Position numbers and translations under genes: made by a program. This document shows, one piece after another, positions 8,430 to 17,263 of a stretch of DNA of 64,000 nucleotides; within the stretch, counting starts at the first letter, position 1; every line of letters starts with the position of its first letter. Source of the DNA: Iningainema tapete BLCC-T55 (GTDB lineage: Bacteria > Cyanobacteriota > Cyanobacteriia > Cyanobacteriales > Nostocaceae); the NCBI RefSeq assembly GCF_014698965.1, contig NZ_JACXAE010000025.1, positions 1-64,000 of the forward strand, written 5' to 3'. The notes below the pieces were generated by a model that saw nothing but the letters and a program-made list of their open reading frames with translations, ran no database searches and was not told where the DNA came from.

Positions 8430-8678
8430 TCAAGCACGCTCTAACTCCCGTTTGAGATCGTCGAAATCTACGACAAAGACATCGACTTTTTCACGGGCAA
8501 GTGCTTCCATAAATTCCTTACGGTTTAATCCAGCAATTTGGGCAGCTCTACCTTGGGAAATTTCAGTGCGAGAATACCAATAGGTAGCAGCAGCGAGTCG
8601 GAGAGCTTGGGTAAATTCCTCTGGAGAAGAATAACGAGCCTTGAAGGCTTCTTCGGGTATATCTAAGGTAATTTTCAT
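8430..8678 (-). CDS. UPF0175 family antitoxin-like protein
   Basis: 82 residues, full length for UPF0175 (PF03683). It opens MKITLDIPEE and has the central helical region RLAAATYWYSRTEISQGRAAQIAGLNRKEFMEAL, an HTH-like unit found across this family. These proteins usually precede a DUF3368/PIN toxin and are taken as antitoxins. Here the partner is reduced to a deletion remnant at 8311-8429, so this is an orphan antitoxin. It follows a KGK-domain gene by 16 bp on the same strand and may be cotranscribed with it. Confidence 0.85.
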   Translation of the reverse strand: MKITLDIPEEAFKARYSSPEEFTQALRLAAATYWYSRTEISQGRAAQIAGLNRKEFMEALAREKVDVFVVDFDDLKRELERA

Positions 8679-8694
8679 CTTTCGTTTTGGGTTG

Positions 8695-8997
8695 TTAGGT
8701 TTCAGTTTCTTTAAGTTGCTGTCGAATATCGTCTAACGGAGAAGAATACTCATCTGGGCAAAATTCTAATCGAATTCTCACTTTTCCTTTTTGCCAGTTT
8801 TTAGAACCGGGTTTAAGAATTTGGCATGATTGTCCTTTGCTCAACCACTTATGTTTGAGATCATCGTTTCCTGGCAATACTTGTGTCATCCTCGTCATGA
8901 ATTCATCTACTTTAAATGTAGAGTGTGGCATCAAAATTTGAGCAGAAGTCACACTTACAACATCATCTTCGCTTAGGGGCGAGAATTCATTATCCAT
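8695..8997 (-). CDS. KGK-domain protein
   Basis: 100 residues. The block SKNWQKGKVRIRLEFCPDE near residues 64-82 contains the KGK motif that names this mostly cyanobacterial family (PF08872). The function of the family is unknown. The N-terminus is acidic (MDNEFSPLSEDDVV), followed by a region with TFKVDEFMTRM. Soluble. It sits 16 bp upstream of the UPF0175 gene. Family members often occur in small multicopy sets in filamentous cyanobacteria; only one copy is here. Confidence 0.75.
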   Translation of the reverse strand: MDNEFSPLSEDDVVSVTSAQILMPHSTFKVDEFMTRMTQVLPGNDDLKHKWLSKGQSCQILKPGSKNWQKGKVRIRLEFCPDEYSSPLDDIRQQLKETET

Positions 8998-9083
8998 ATC
9001 AATCTCCTGTAACTAAATTTATAGTTCCCAAGAAATAGCGGTTAATCTCAACCTCGCTTCTAGCCTGTGAACCAAAATGTGAG

Positions 9084-9255
9084 TAGGGAGCATGTCAGTT
9101 TTGCAATATGCCCGCCCACACCCTACAAGGGTGGGGCTAGTGAACCGAAGCCTGCCGTAGCTCCGGCTAGAAATTTCTAGCCGGAGCTACGGCAGGCTTT
9201 GTATGTATAGCTACACCCTTCTAGGGTGTCAGCGACAAAGATGACATGCTCCCTA
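9084..9255. repeat. 172-bp composite palindromic element
   Basis: Nested inverted repeats: outer 14-bp arms (TAGGGAGCATGTCA at 9084-9097, its complement at 9242-9255), middle hairpins of the form ACACCCT...AGGGTG, and a perfect 52-bp palindrome at 9148-9199 built on AGCCTGCCGTAGCTCCGGCT. No coding capacity. It looks like the complete member of the repeat family seen in part at 1641-1710, 42276-42340 and 52321-52353. With the hairpin at 9294-9346 it fills most of the 420-bp gap between the KGK gene and ccsA. Confidence 0.85.
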
Positions 9256-9293
9256 TGAGTACGCCTTGAACTGAAGTTCAAGGCTAATAGCTA

Positions 9294-9346
9294 AAGTCAG
9301 AAGACAGCTGACTGAAAGATTTATGTAGTCAGCTGTCTTCTGACTT
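9294..9346. repeat. 20-bp stem hairpin downstream of ccsA
   Basis: AAGTCAGAAGACAGCTGACT (9294-9313) and its exact complement (9327-9346), with a 13-nt loop. It lies 72 bp past the ccsA stop on the minus side. It may act as a transcription end for ccsA or be another mobile palindrome; no T-run follows on either strand. Confidence 0.7.
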
Positions 9347-9417
9347 GAGCTTTAAGCCAAGAAATTTATTTCTTAGACACTTGAGCGCCTAGCTCCAGAA
9401 TTTATTTCTTGAAGATA

Positions 9418-10521
9418 TTAAAAGAACCAGCCGTAGGAGTGTAAACCTTTACCTAATAAATTAACTCCCAAATAGCAAACCCAAACAACGACAAAGCCAC
9501 TAGCAGCGAGAATTGCCGGACTACGCCCTTGCCAACGGCGAGTGATGCGGGCGTGGAGGTAAGCAGCAAACACTAACCAGGTGATTAATGCCCAAGTTTC
9601 TTTAGGATCCCAACTCCAGTAAGAACCCCATGCTTCGTTAGCCCAAACGGCACCAGCAATGATACCAATTGTTAGTAGTGGAAATCCGAGTCCGATGGTG
9701 CGATAGCTGATGTTATCTAAGGTTTCGGCAAGGCTGAGGCGTTGGGGAGAAAGGGAATCGGAATTTTGGAGCCAGCGCCGTGCGGGGGTTCCCCCCGTTG
9801 AGGCGTCTGGCGTGATTGTGGATTGCGGATTTTGGATTGGGGTGGTAGTTACTACATCCATAACGGCTGTTTTGCCGTTACCTTCGTTTTGCAAACGCAA
9901 TACTCCGTTATTTTCCCCAACTGTTGAAAGCTGTGGAGTAACTAGTTCACCTGCTTTGTGTAGGCGGTAGCCGTTGCTACGGTAGCCACCAGTGCCAAGA
10001 GAACTTCCTTGTAGTTCAATATTTTGACCTTGAGTGACGACGAGGAAAGCGATCGCCAATAACGAACCTACCATTAAAGCGGAGTAACTCAACATCATCA
10101 CGCTGACGTGCATCATCAACCAATTTGATTTGAGTGCAGGTACTAAAGGTTCTGCTACTTGCATTTGGGATGGTAGTGTGAGGGTGGCAAAAGCAGTAAT
10201 ACCCATTGCTACGGGTGCAGTTGCGACTCCCACTAAGCGACTACGGCTAGTATATTCGGCAATTAGATGAACAGCCGTAATTCCCCAAGTTAGGAAAAAC
10301 AGGGATTCATACAAATTGCTGAGCGGAAAATAGCCAGCTTCTAACCATCTTGCACCAAGTAAGGTAGCGATGCACAAATTAGCGATCGCCATTAGAGTTG
10401 TTCCCACGGTGGTTAAAGGCAGATTGGGAAAAGCTGCCCCAATCCAATAAACCAGCATTGTGATGAATAAGACGGCAAAAGAGGTATTGTCCAGCCAGTT
10501 TTGCAGTACAACTAAATTCAT
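9418..10521 (-). CDS. ccsA: cytochrome c biogenesis protein CcsA (CcsB/ResC type)
   Basis: System II heme handling and attachment protein of the thylakoid membrane, needed for cytochromes f and c6. 367 residues with about eight hydrophobic segments. The tryptophan-rich WWD block [14 protein letters not shown] is at 299-312, and candidate heme-ligand histidines are at H138, H323 and H361. The C-terminal GLHSYGWFF is the family end. It normally works with Ccs1 (ResB), which is not in the window. The loop before the WWD helix is long (about 170-265), and residues about 227-256 are encoded by a common intergenic repeat. A hairpin at 9294 may end the transcript. Confidence 0.93.
   Translation of the reverse strand: MNLVVLQNWLDNTSFAVLFITMLVYWIGAAFPNLPLTTVGTTLMAIANLCIATLLGARWLEAGYFPLSNLYESLFFLTWGITAVHLIAEYTSRSRLVGVATAPVAMGITAFATLTLPSQMQVAEPLVPALKSNWLMMHVSVMMLSYSALMVGSLLAIAFLVVTQGQNIELQGSSLGTGGYRSNGYRLHKAGELVTPQLSTVGENNGVLRLQNEGNGKTAVMDVVTTTPIQNPQSTITPDASTGGTPARRWLQNSDSLSPQRLSLAETLDNISYRTIGLGFPLLTIGIIAGAVWANEAWGSYWSWDPKETWALITWLVFAAYLHARITRRWQGRSPAILAASGFVVVWVCYLGVNLLGKGLHSYGWFF
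9754..9840. repeat. repeat sequence inside ccsA
   Basis: On the plus strand: GAGCCAGCGCCGTGCGGGGG then TTCCCCCCGTTGAGGCGTCT, followed by tandem GATTGTGGATTGCGGATT-like units. Such GGATT heptamer runs and GC-rich hairpins are typical intergenic repeats in filamentous cyanobacteria. Here the frame stays open through 87 bp and adds about 29 Pro/Thr/Gly-rich residues to a soluble loop of CcsA. Confidence 0.6.
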
Positions 10522-10607
10522 AAAGTTGTCTCCTTAAAGAGTTGGCTAAAAATATTTTTTCTGATTGTTTCGATCCTATCTGTTTTCAGGTGTAGCGGTT
10601 ATTAATT

Positions 10608-10636
10608 GTAGAGACGCCCCGGTGGGGCGTCTCCAC
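10608..10636. repeat. GTAGAGACG palindrome, copy 1
   Basis: 29-bp inverted repeat, GTAGAGACGCCCC with near-complement GGGGCGTCTCCAC (one mismatch), 3 bp past the DUF3352 stop codon. One of at least six such copies in the window. It may serve as a transcription end here. Confidence 0.8.
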
Positions 10637-10638
10637 GG

Positions 10639-12363
10639 TTATTGCGTTGGTATCGGGGTAGAAGTAAGGGGGGATGGATTGTCAGTTTTTTTCAGTGACA
10701 GAAAAATATTGTACAAAGTACTACGACTATCGTTGACAGATGTTGTTACACCAATTGAGCGCGTTGCTTCTAACAAAGGCTGTTGATTGGGCAAGATCAA
10801 AGGTAGGGGAAAATTCTTAATTGTACGCTCCACATCGAGGAAAAACTGCCCATTTGTAGGATTGAGTTCTCTAGGAACTGTTTGTTGGAAGTTAAAAGCA
10901 CTAGCTAAAGTTGTGTTTGGGTTGGGGACAATTTTTGGAGCTATCGCACCCCCCACAGATAAGAATACTACATCATCATCTAACCAACCGTGAGTAGCCG
11001 TCAAAGTGCCAAAAGGAGCAATCCAGTTAACAACAGGTTTACCTGCCACTGTCGCCTGTTGGATTTTATACTGGTATTGATTCTTCATCACTTCATCCAA
11101 TTGTTTGATTGATGCTTCTGCTGCTGAGCGATCGCTTACTTGGATCATAAACACGAAAGCAGCACGAAAATCTTGGGGTGAGCCATCTTGATTGTTAGTT
11201 GGAACTACTGACAAAGAATACTCGCCTTTCATCCAACTAAGTAAATCTTTTTCCAAATTAAATTCAGTTAAAGATTTCACACCACTGCGCAGTTGTTCTG
11301 GTGCTATTGGTGAAAGCGGATTTCCTTGAGCCGTAACAACGTAGTCTGCCCACAACCGTGTTAAATTCCCACCGGAAAGCATCATCAAAGTTTCCGATGG
11401 TAAGCGGTTTTGCATTCTTCCTGCTTTATTTTCCACCGCTAGCACCCGCTGACTGTTAGGATTTAGCCAAGAAACACCCTTTAAACGTATTCCTTGTGTT
11501 TCCAAGGTAACTGTTCCTGCCAAACCTTGGTTATTTTGCAGTTGAGCCAAAACTTGAGCTGGTAAACGACGCTCACCTGATGCTGCCGCTATTTTTGCTC
11601 CCAAGGGTACATTGATGTAAAACTGGGCAAAGGGCTGATATGTAGCTATTTTGGGAAAATTATCCGCAAAACCTGCTGTTGTTGCCAGAGTTGCTTGATT
11701 TTTATAGGCGTCAATTGTTCTTTCTGTTGTTTTGGGATTATCTGTGATGACTAAGAACTGTCTATCTAGTAGAGCTGCAGAGAATGTTTCTCCTGCTTGC
11801 CCCTGAGTTTCTTTAATGGCAATATTTTTATAGGTACGATCAACCCATTTCTCACCTTTAAGTGCTTTGGGTTGTGCCAAAATGGTTTTAGCTTTTTCCA
11901 GGTTTTTCACTGGTAGAACCATCACCAATGATTGATCGATAGTAGGATAGGTGGCGACTGGTTTGGACGCGGATTTACTTACTTGGGGCGCAAGAATTGC
12001 GATTGTGATCGCATCGCCAACCCAAGGACTAATATCTTTTTGGAAGTCATAACCATTGTTAGTGAGGAAGCGATCGCGTAACTGTACTAAATTTTTATCC
12101 AGTTCTGCTTGGGTTGCTTTTGTGCCAAACTCCCGCATTTTTTGCCATTGAGCAGCATCCGTGCTTAAAGAAACTGCAAACAAAGCATCTTGGGGAATGA
12201 TATTTGCACCTACTGGCAAATCCCTGGGCATTGGTTTTCCCTGGGTTAATAGCCAGTATGTCGCTATGCCGCCACCAATCAGTAGCCCAGCAAACGATAG
12301 CGTTAGCACCAATGGCTTTTTTTTCTTATTCTTCACCGAAACAGTTTCGACGGGCGCTGTCAT
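10639..12363 (-). CDS. DUF3352 domain-containing membrane-anchored protein
   Basis: 574 residues. A basic N-terminus (VSVKNKKKKP, residues 9-18) is followed by one transmembrane segment (about 19-41, LVLTLSFAGLLIGGGIATYW), so most of the chain is likely outside the cytosol or in the lumen. The body matches the cyanobacterial DUF3352 pattern (PF11832): MPRDLPVGANIIPQDALFAVSLSTD at the start, repeated alpha/beta units such as KNLEKAKTILAQ, and a C-terminal Thr/Pro-rich tail. Function unknown for the family. It lies between chorismate lyase and ccsA on the same strand, 117 bp from ccsA, with a palindromic repeat in between. Confidence 0.85.
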   Translation of the reverse strand: MTAPVETVSVKNKKKKPLVLTLSFAGLLIGGGIATYWLLTQGKPMPRDLPVGANIIPQDALFAVSLSTDAAQWQKMREFGTKATQAELDKNLVQLRDRFLTNNGYDFQKDISPWVGDAITIAILAPQVSKSASKPVATYPTIDQSLVMVLPVKNLEKAKTILAQPKALKGEKWVDRTYKNIAIKETQGQAGETFSAALLDRQFLVITDNPKTTERTIDAYKNQATLATTAGFADNFPKIATYQPFAQFYINVPLGAKIAAASGERRLPAQVLAQLQNNQGLAGTVTLETQGIRLKGVSWLNPNSQRVLAVENKAGRMQNRLPSETLMMLSGGNLTRLWADYVVTAQGNPLSPIAPEQLRSGVKSLTEFNLEKDLLSWMKGEYSLSVVPTNNQDGSPQDFRAAFVFMIQVSDRSAAEASIKQLDEVMKNQYQYKIQQATVAGKPVVNWIAPFGTLTATHGWLDDDVVFLSVGGAIAPKIVPNPNTTLASAFNFQQTVPRELNPTNGQFFLDVERTIKNFPLPLILPNQQPLLEATRSIGVTTSVNDSRSTLYNIFLSLKKTDNPSPLTSTPIPTQ

Positions 12364-12468
12364 TAAAACCCATACCTCATCAAAAGCGAACTTGTTACTT
12401 CTTGCTCTGTAGGTTAAGTTAACAAAAAGGTTTCCATTTCTCTAGGGTGAACAACTAAATAAATTTAC

Positions 12469-13137
12469 TTATTCTAGAGAAAAATTAGACAACGTACTAT
12501 TAACCCCAGTCATCTGCATCGGTCCTAAATATTTTGTTAAGTAGGTCGAGAAAACTTCATAAATCAGAGTTAAAGGCTGCCCGTGATGCCAAAACAAGTA
12601 GTGACGACCCCAAAAAGGCCCTGTTTCGTTAAACCCCGATTCTAAAGCATCTGAGTAACCGTAGTAAATTCCTTGAACATCCCGATACAACTCAGTACGC
12701 AAACGGGCTAAACTCGCCCAAATCGGTAACGAACGATTTTGCAAATACTCATCTACGTGAGAAGCTTCCCACCAAGAAGTTGCATAAGCTAATCTTTGAC
12801 CAGAGGCAGTACGTAGCCAAACCTGTCGTCGTAGCCTTGGTCCTGGTACAGCTTCGATCAAGTCAGGAGCGCCATCTAAGTCTATGCCAATCATGGACAT
12901 ATCGATGACATCAACCTCAGTAGGTTCTGCTGTAAGTAATTGTAAATGCCTTGTCGGGGAACCATCGCCTAACAGTAGTAATTGCCAAGCTGGCGCTAGT
13001 TGAGAGTGAGGCAATCCTTGTTGAATAACTTCCTCTCCACCTTGCCAAATTGGAGTCAGACGATGCCATCCAGTGGGCAATGTTAAGTTGTTTGTCGCAG
13101 TAAAAGTAGCAGCCAATTGTATGATACAAAACTTCAC
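12469..13137 (-). CDS. chorismate lyase (cyanobacterial type)
   Basis: Likely converts chorismate to 4-hydroxybenzoate plus pyruvate, the head-group source for plastoquinone in cyanobacteria. 222 residues, soluble. Landmarks of the cyanobacterial DUF98/Ycf21 lyase group are LPTGWHRLTPIWQ, LAPAWQLLLLGDGSPTRHLQ (about 47-66), then RRQVWLRTASGQRLAYATSWW with the product-site Arg and Glu region, and IWASLARLRTELYRDVQGIYYG. The N-terminal 20 residues before LPTGW are not conserved in my memory of the family, so the start may be later. Separated from the upstream tRNA-Leu by a hairpin. Confidence 0.82.
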   Translation of the reverse strand: MKFCIIQLAATFTATNNLTLPTGWHRLTPIWQGGEEVIQQGLPHSQLAPAWQLLLLGDGSPTRHLQLLTAEPTEVDVIDMSMIGIDLDGAPDLIEAVPGPRLRRQVWLRTASGQRLAYATSWWEASHVDEYLQNRSLPIWASLARLRTELYRDVQGIYYGYSDALESGFNETGPFWGRHYLFWHHGQPLTLIYEVFSTYLTKYLGPMQMTGVNSTLSNFSLE

Positions 13138-13217
13138 TATCTTCTATCAAAGCATAAATAGCAAAGTACTGGGTACTGATACCATTTCGTAATTCGTAAT
13201 TCGTAATTATGAATTTA

Positions 13218-13238
13218 GGGTACGGCAATGCCGTACCC
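13218..13238 (-). terminator. hairpin after tRNA-Leu
   Basis: GGGTACGGC-AAT-GCCGTACCC, a perfect 9-bp stem with a 3-nt loop starting 11 bp past the tRNA 3' end on the minus strand. It may end the tRNA transcript. The same sequence is a common interspersed repeat in related genomes (from memory), and there is no T-run. Confidence 0.5.
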
Positions 13239-13248
13239 CTACGAGAAA

Positions 13249-13329
13249 TGCGGATGGCGAGACTCGAACTCGCAAGGCAAAGCCACACGCACCTCAAGCG
13301 TGCGCGTATACCAATTCCGCCACATCCGC
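13249..13329 (-). tRNA. tRNA-Leu (GAG)
   Basis: Minus strand starts GCGGATGTGGCGGAATTGGT and ends CATCCGCA. The 7-bp acceptor stem GCGGATG/CATCCGC is perfect with discriminator A. Anticodon stem CACGC/GCGTG holds loop TTGAGGT, giving anticodon GAG. A long variable arm (class II) and the T-loop GTTCGAGTC are present. 81 nt, no encoded CCA. It reads CUC/CUU leucine codons. Confidence 0.95.
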
Positions 13330-13590
13330 ATGCTGATTCTAGATAACAAGTTTAGCATAACATAATAATTATGGTATGAAATAAATAAAATTTTTCATAT
13401 TTGTAGGACTAAATCCAAAATTTGGGTAGTATTGTAACACATTAGCTATAAATGCATAAATAATCAGACTAAACTGCTATCAGAACAAAAACAGGTACGA
13501 CCACAAGGAAAACAAAGTCTAATGGTATTGCATCTAGTAACTAGTACTTTGCACAAAGTCAATCTACCGGACTGATATCGAAGCTAAAAG

Positions 13591-14934
13591 ATGAAGTTTG
13601 ACAAAATATTAATTGCTAATCGGGGAGAAATTGCTCTTCGCATTCTCCGCGCCTGTGAAGAAATGGGAATTGCGACTGTTGCGGTACACTCCACAGTTGA
13701 CCGTAATGCCCTCCACGTCCAACTTGCTGATGAAGCTGTTTGTATTGGCGAAGCAGCCAGCAGTAAAAGTTACTTAAATATTCCTAACATTATTGCCGCC
13801 GCCTTGATCCACAATGCCAGCGCCATTCATCCTGGATATGGCTTTTTGGCAGAAAATGCTCGGTTTGCCGAAATTTGTGCCGATCATCACATTGCATTTA
13901 TTGGTCCATCTCCTGAAGCTATTCGCTTAATGGGAGATAAATCCACTGCCAAAGAAACTATGCAAAAAGCGGGAGTGCCGACGATACCAGGTAGTGAAGG
14001 GTTGATCAACTCTGAAGAAGAAGGATTGGTGATAGCAAGTAAAATCGGCTACCCAGTAATGATTAAAGCTACAGCAGGTGGTGGCGGCAGAGGAATGCGT
14101 CTAGTTCGTTCGGAGAGCGAATTCGTCAAATCTTATCAAGCTGCTTGTGGCGAAGCGGGAGCAGCGTTTGGTAATTCTGGTGTTTATCTAGAAAAATTTA
14201 TCGAACGTCCCCGCCATATTGAATTCCAAATTTTGGCTGATAACTATGGCAACGTTATCCACTTGGGTGAACGAGATTGTTCAATTCAGCGTCGTAATCA
14301 AAAGCTGTTGGAAGAAGCCCCCAGCCCAGCTTTAGACCCAGAACTACGAGAGAAAATGGGACACGCGGCTGTTAAAGCTGCTCAGTTTATCAACTATAGT
14401 GGAGCAGGCACTATTGAATTTCTCCTCGACAAGTCTGGTAAATTCTATTTTATGGAAATGAATACCCGGATTCAAGTGGAGCATCCGGTGACTGAGATGA
14501 TTACTGGGGTAGACTTGGTTGCACAACAAATTTTGATTGCCCAAGGGGAGAGACTAAAGCTTACTCAAGACCAAGTTGTTTTGCGGGGTCATGCAATTGA
14601 ATGCCGCATTAACGCTGAGGATCCCGATCATGACTTTCGTCCCTCCGCCGGACGTATTAGTGGTTATCTTCCGCCTGGAGGTCCGGGTGTGAGAATTGAT
14701 TCTCATGTTTACACCGACTACCAGATTCCTCCTTATTATGATTCACTTATTGGTAAGTTAATTGTTTGGGGATCGGATCGAGCCACGGCAATTAACCGGA
14801 TGAAAAGAGCATTGCGGGAATGTGCTATTACCGGATTACCCACTACTATCGGATTTCATCAAAAAATTATGGAAAATCCTCAGTTTCTACAGGGTAATGT
14901 CTACACCAGTTTTGTACAAGATATGAAATCTTAG
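13591..14934 (+). CDS. accC: acetyl-CoA carboxylase biotin carboxylase subunit
   Basis: Carboxylates the biotin on AccB using ATP and bicarbonate, the first half-reaction of fatty acid synthesis. 447 residues, full length. It starts [20 protein letters not shown] (N-terminal biotin carboxylase domain). The ATP-grasp glycine loop GGGGRGM is at 163-169, and the signature [10 protein letters not shown] at 289-298 carries the catalytic Glu/Asn/Arg set. The C-terminal domain follows ([20 protein letters not shown]). Cytosolic. accB and the transferase genes are not in the window, as is usual in cyanobacteria, where acc genes are scattered. An AT-rich 260-bp leader precedes it. Confidence 0.97.
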   Translation: MKFDKILIANRGEIALRILRACEEMGIATVAVHSTVDRNALHVQLADEAVCIGEAASSKSYLNIPNIIAAALIHNASAIHPGYGFLAENARFAEICADHHIAFIGPSPEAIRLMGDKSTAKETMQKAGVPTIPGSEGLINSEEEGLVIASKIGYPVMIKATAGGGGRGMRLVRSESEFVKSYQAACGEAGAAFGNSGVYLEKFIERPRHIEFQILADNYGNVIHLGERDCSIQRRNQKLLEEAPSPALDPELREKMGHAAVKAAQFINYSGAGTIEFLLDKSGKFYFMEMNTRIQVEHPVTEMITGVDLVAQQILIAQGERLKLTQDQVVLRGHAIECRINAEDPDHDFRPSAGRISGYLPPGGPGVRIDSHVYTDYQIPPYYDSLIGKLIVWGSDRATAINRMKRALRECAITGLPTTIGFHQKIMENPQFLQGNVYTSFVQDMKS

Positions 14935-14944
14935 CTGAGCGAGT

Positions 14945-15238
14945 TTACTGTGCGTGAGCCATCATGGTTAGTAGTCCTTGCTGACCAAGCAGAATCTCCC
15001 GCAGTAAACTCAAGATTCCAATCCAAATAATTGGGGTAATGTCTACACCGCCAATTGGTGGTGCTATTTTGCGCAAAGGAATCAAAAACGGTTCTGTGGG
15101 CCAAGCGATCGCATTAAACGGAAAACGATTAGGATCTACTTGGGGATACCAGCTGAGAATGATCCGGAATATGAACAAAAAGATCATTATTCCTAAAACT
15201 GGACCGAGAATCCAAGTGGTAAGGTTAATACCTGTCAT
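14945..15238 (-). CDS. YggT/Ycf19 family membrane protein
   Basis: 97 residues with two hydrophobic segments: about 9-28 (ILGPVLGIMIFLFIFRIILSW) and about 66-88 (DITPIIWIGILSLLREILLG). Between them is the conserved signature SWYPQVDPNRFPFNAIAWPTEPFL, then PLRKIAPPIGGVD, typical of YggT/Ycf19. Plant and cyanobacterial relatives are linked to thylakoid and nucleoid organisation and to b6f assembly; the exact role of this copy is unknown. Convergent with accC, with 10 bp between stops, so transcripts likely overlap. Confidence 0.9.
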   Translation of the reverse strand: MTGINLTTWILGPVLGIMIFLFIFRIILSWYPQVDPNRFPFNAIAWPTEPFLIPLRKIAPPIGGVDITPIIWIGILSLLREILLGQQGLLTMMAHAQ

Positions 15239-15279
15239 AGTATGAATTTTTGTAAAGCATATCTCTAATTTTAACCAAT

Positions 15280-15308
15280 GTAGAGACGTTCCGCCGGAAC
15301 GTCTCTAC
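15280..15308. repeat. GTAGAGACG palindrome, copy 2
   Basis: 29-bp perfect inverted repeat (14-bp arms GTAGAGACGTTCCG, 1-nt centre) in the gap between yggT and psbX. Identical in sequence to the copy at 63281-63309. Confidence 0.85.
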
Positions 15309-15426
15309 CAGGATTGTGAACAATGCACGTTTAAATTCAGTCGATGTCTAATGTAGATTTAATCCTCTAATAGTGTGACAGACGATTTAAAATTATGATT
15401 GAGAGTGTAAAAAAAGGTTTAGAACT

Positions 15427-15546
15427 ATGACGCCTTCTTTAGCAAATTTCCTTTTGAGTCTAGTGGCAGGTGCAGTAATTGTTGTTATCCCCATTACAGT
15501 AGGGTTGATTTTTGTCAGCCAAAAAGATAAAATTCAACGTTCATAA
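15427..15546 (+). CDS. psbX: photosystem II protein PsbX
   Basis: 39 residues, the full length of cyanobacterial PsbX, a single-helix subunit near cytochrome b559 that affects quinone turnover in photosystem II. It starts [20 protein letters not shown] and ends [15 protein letters not shown], matching the family's start and the basic C-terminal tail. One transmembrane helix spans about residues 9-30. A monocistronic unit: palindrome 2 lies upstream and a 12-bp stem at 15659 downstream. Confidence 0.95.
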   Translation: MTPSLANFLLSLVAGAVIVVIPITVGLIFVSQKDKIQRS

Positions 15547-15658
15547 TACTGGCTTGGGGTTGGCTAGACTTCCACAACCGTTCCGCTGTCGGGTAGTTGT
15601 CTAATTGCAAGGTTAGCAAATAGCTGACACGTGAGTTTTTTTTAAACTTTGTGTGAAC

Positions 15659-15690
15659 AGCTTCAAAGCAGTACTAAATGCTTTGAAGCT
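15659..15690 (+). terminator. stem-loop downstream of psbX
   Basis: AGCTTCAAAGCA (15659-15670) pairs exactly with TGCTTTGAAGCT (15679-15690) around an 8-nt loop; TTTAAT follows. Likely the psbX transcript end, or the start of the region upstream of ycf66. Confidence 0.5.
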
Positions 15691-15757
15691 TTAATGTACA
15701 TAGTAGTGATTTTACTTGTAAATCGCTAATATAGAACAGACTATTGGGAAAACAGCA

Positions 15758-16660
15758 ATGGTAACTTTTGGGCTGAATTCAGCCAGTTTTCTGGCTCAGG
15801 TAAATTTCGGGACAAATCCAGCTAGTCTGCTGGGAATTTTCCTGGCTGTGGCTGGGCCCGCACTATATTTTATCCGCTTTATCCGTCCAGGGCTGGAACG
15901 AGATCAAGATATCTTTTTTGCAGCCATTGGTTTAGTGTGCGGCTTTATTCTGATCTTCCAGGGTTGGCGGCTAGATCCGATTCTACAATTTGGTCAGCTG
16001 CTGTTGATTGGTACAACGGTATTTTTTGCTTTTGAAAGTGTTCGCCTGCGCGGTATAGCCACCGAACAAGCTAAGCGCAACACCAAGATTGTAGATGACG
16101 ATCGCAGGGTGAGCGATCGCTACTCTTACGACCGAGATAGTCGGTACGCTGAGGTAGATGCTGAGTTAGATCCACTACCTTATGAGTACGACGAAGAACG
16201 ACCAGTGCGGGGCAGAATTCGCGGTAGCGCAGAAAGCCGTCCGAATCGTGATGATTATTATGAAGACGAAACCCCACGCCGTTCTGAACGTCGTAGTAAC
16301 AGCGAGAGGATCGCACCAACCGACAAACCACGTCGTCGCAGTACCTCCGGCGGGCGAACCACAAATCGTAATGTAGAAAGGTTGGAAGAAGAAGATTGGG
16401 GTTCGGGTTCATCAAGGACAATTAATGATTGGGATAGCTCACAGGGCGATGAAAGAAGATCCTCTCGTCGTGGAACTAATAACTCCCCACGCGATCGCGA
16501 AGATGATGTTGCCCCAAGACCAAGAAAACGTCGTCCACCCACAGACTCAGTTAGTAGAGCCAGCGATCCCGACGATGCAATGCCAACTGAATATGTAGAT
16601 TACAAACCACTTGATCGATTAGATGAAGATCCACCAGAACGTGGCAGCAGCGAATACTAA
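15758..16660 (+). CDS. ycf66: Ycf66 family protein
   Basis: 300 residues. The N-terminal 100 residues are the Ycf66 domain, with FGTNPASLLGIFLAVAGPAL, RFIRPGLERDQDIFFAAIGLVCG and GWRLDPILQFGQLLLIG, and three to four hydrophobic segments. Residues about 105-300 are highly charged and low-complexity (RRSERRSNSER, DWDSSQGDERRSSRRG), likely disordered. Function unknown; the family is found in cyanobacteria and some plastids. Two TolB-like lipoprotein genes follow, the first after 15 bp, so they may share a transcript. Confidence 0.9.
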   Translation: MVTFGLNSASFLAQVNFGTNPASLLGIFLAVAGPALYFIRFIRPGLERDQDIFFAAIGLVCGFILIFQGWRLDPILQFGQLLLIGTTVFFAFESVRLRGIATEQAKRNTKIVDDDRRVSDRYSYDRDSRYAEVDAELDPLPYEYDEERPVRGRIRGSAESRPNRDDYYEDETPRRSERRSNSERIAPTDKPRRRSTSGGRTTNRNVERLEEEDWGSGSSRTINDWDSSQGDERRSSRRGTNNSPRDREDDVAPRPRKRRPPTDSVSRASDPDDAMPTEYVDYKPLDRLDEDPPERGSSEY

Positions 16661-16675
16661 CTAGCATTTCGTGCT

Positions 16676-17227
16676 ATGCTATTACCCTCTGCCTTCTGCA
16701 ATCAAGCTACCTTCTTCATGAGTCTGAGCTTGAGTATGGTGCTTGTATCTTGTAGCTACAGTGATATCCCTATGGGACCGACTTCACTCAACAGTCGCTA
16801 TACCGAAGAGCAACCGTCGCTGAGTGGAAATGGTCGTTTTTTGTCATTTGTATCAACTCGTAATGGTAATCACCAATTGCTGCTGTATGACTTGCAGCAG
16901 CAACAATTTATTCTTACACCCGGCATAAACCGAGCAGATACCATAGCTGAGAGTCCTAGCCTGAGCTACACTGCACGTTATATTGCTTATATTACTAGCG
17001 ATCAAGGTAGACCAGTGGTCGCACTTTATGATCGCGTTACACAACAGTCACAAATTCTCACCCCCATCTACCGTGGCTGGGTGAGAAATCCTCATATTAG
17101 TCCAGATGGGCGTTATATTGTATTTGAAACTACAGTCCGTGGTCAGTGGGATATAGAAGTACTAGATCGCGGACCAAATATTGAGTTAGATATTCCCAAT
17201 GGTGCGCCTGTAAGTGCGCCTCCATAA
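16676..17227 (+). CDS. TolB-like beta-propeller lipoprotein 1
   Basis: Up to 183 residues. A lipobox (LVSC, Cys about residue 26) predicts lipidation at the envelope. After it come three WD40/TolB-type PD40 units: EEQPSLSGNGRFLSFVSTRNG, ESPSLSYTARYIAYITSDQG and NPHISPDGRYIVFETTVRGQWD. That is too few blades for a closed propeller, so it may pair or be an orphan fragment family. The first residues (MLLPSAFCNQA) are encoded by a CCTCTGCCTTCTGC heptamer repeat, so the start could be ATG 16718 (MSLSLSMVLVSC). A paralogue follows after 36 bp. Confidence 0.75.
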   Translation: MLLPSAFCNQATFFMSLSLSMVLVSCSYSDIPMGPTSLNSRYTEEQPSLSGNGRFLSFVSTRNGNHQLLLYDLQQQQFILTPGINRADTIAESPSLSYTARYIAYITSDQGRPVVALYDRVTQQSQILTPIYRGWVRNPHISPDGRYIVFETTVRGQWDIEVLDRGPNIELDIPNGAPVSAPP

Positions 17228-17263
17228 AAAAAGTAATCTTATAGTTTATACTCATTTTTACCA

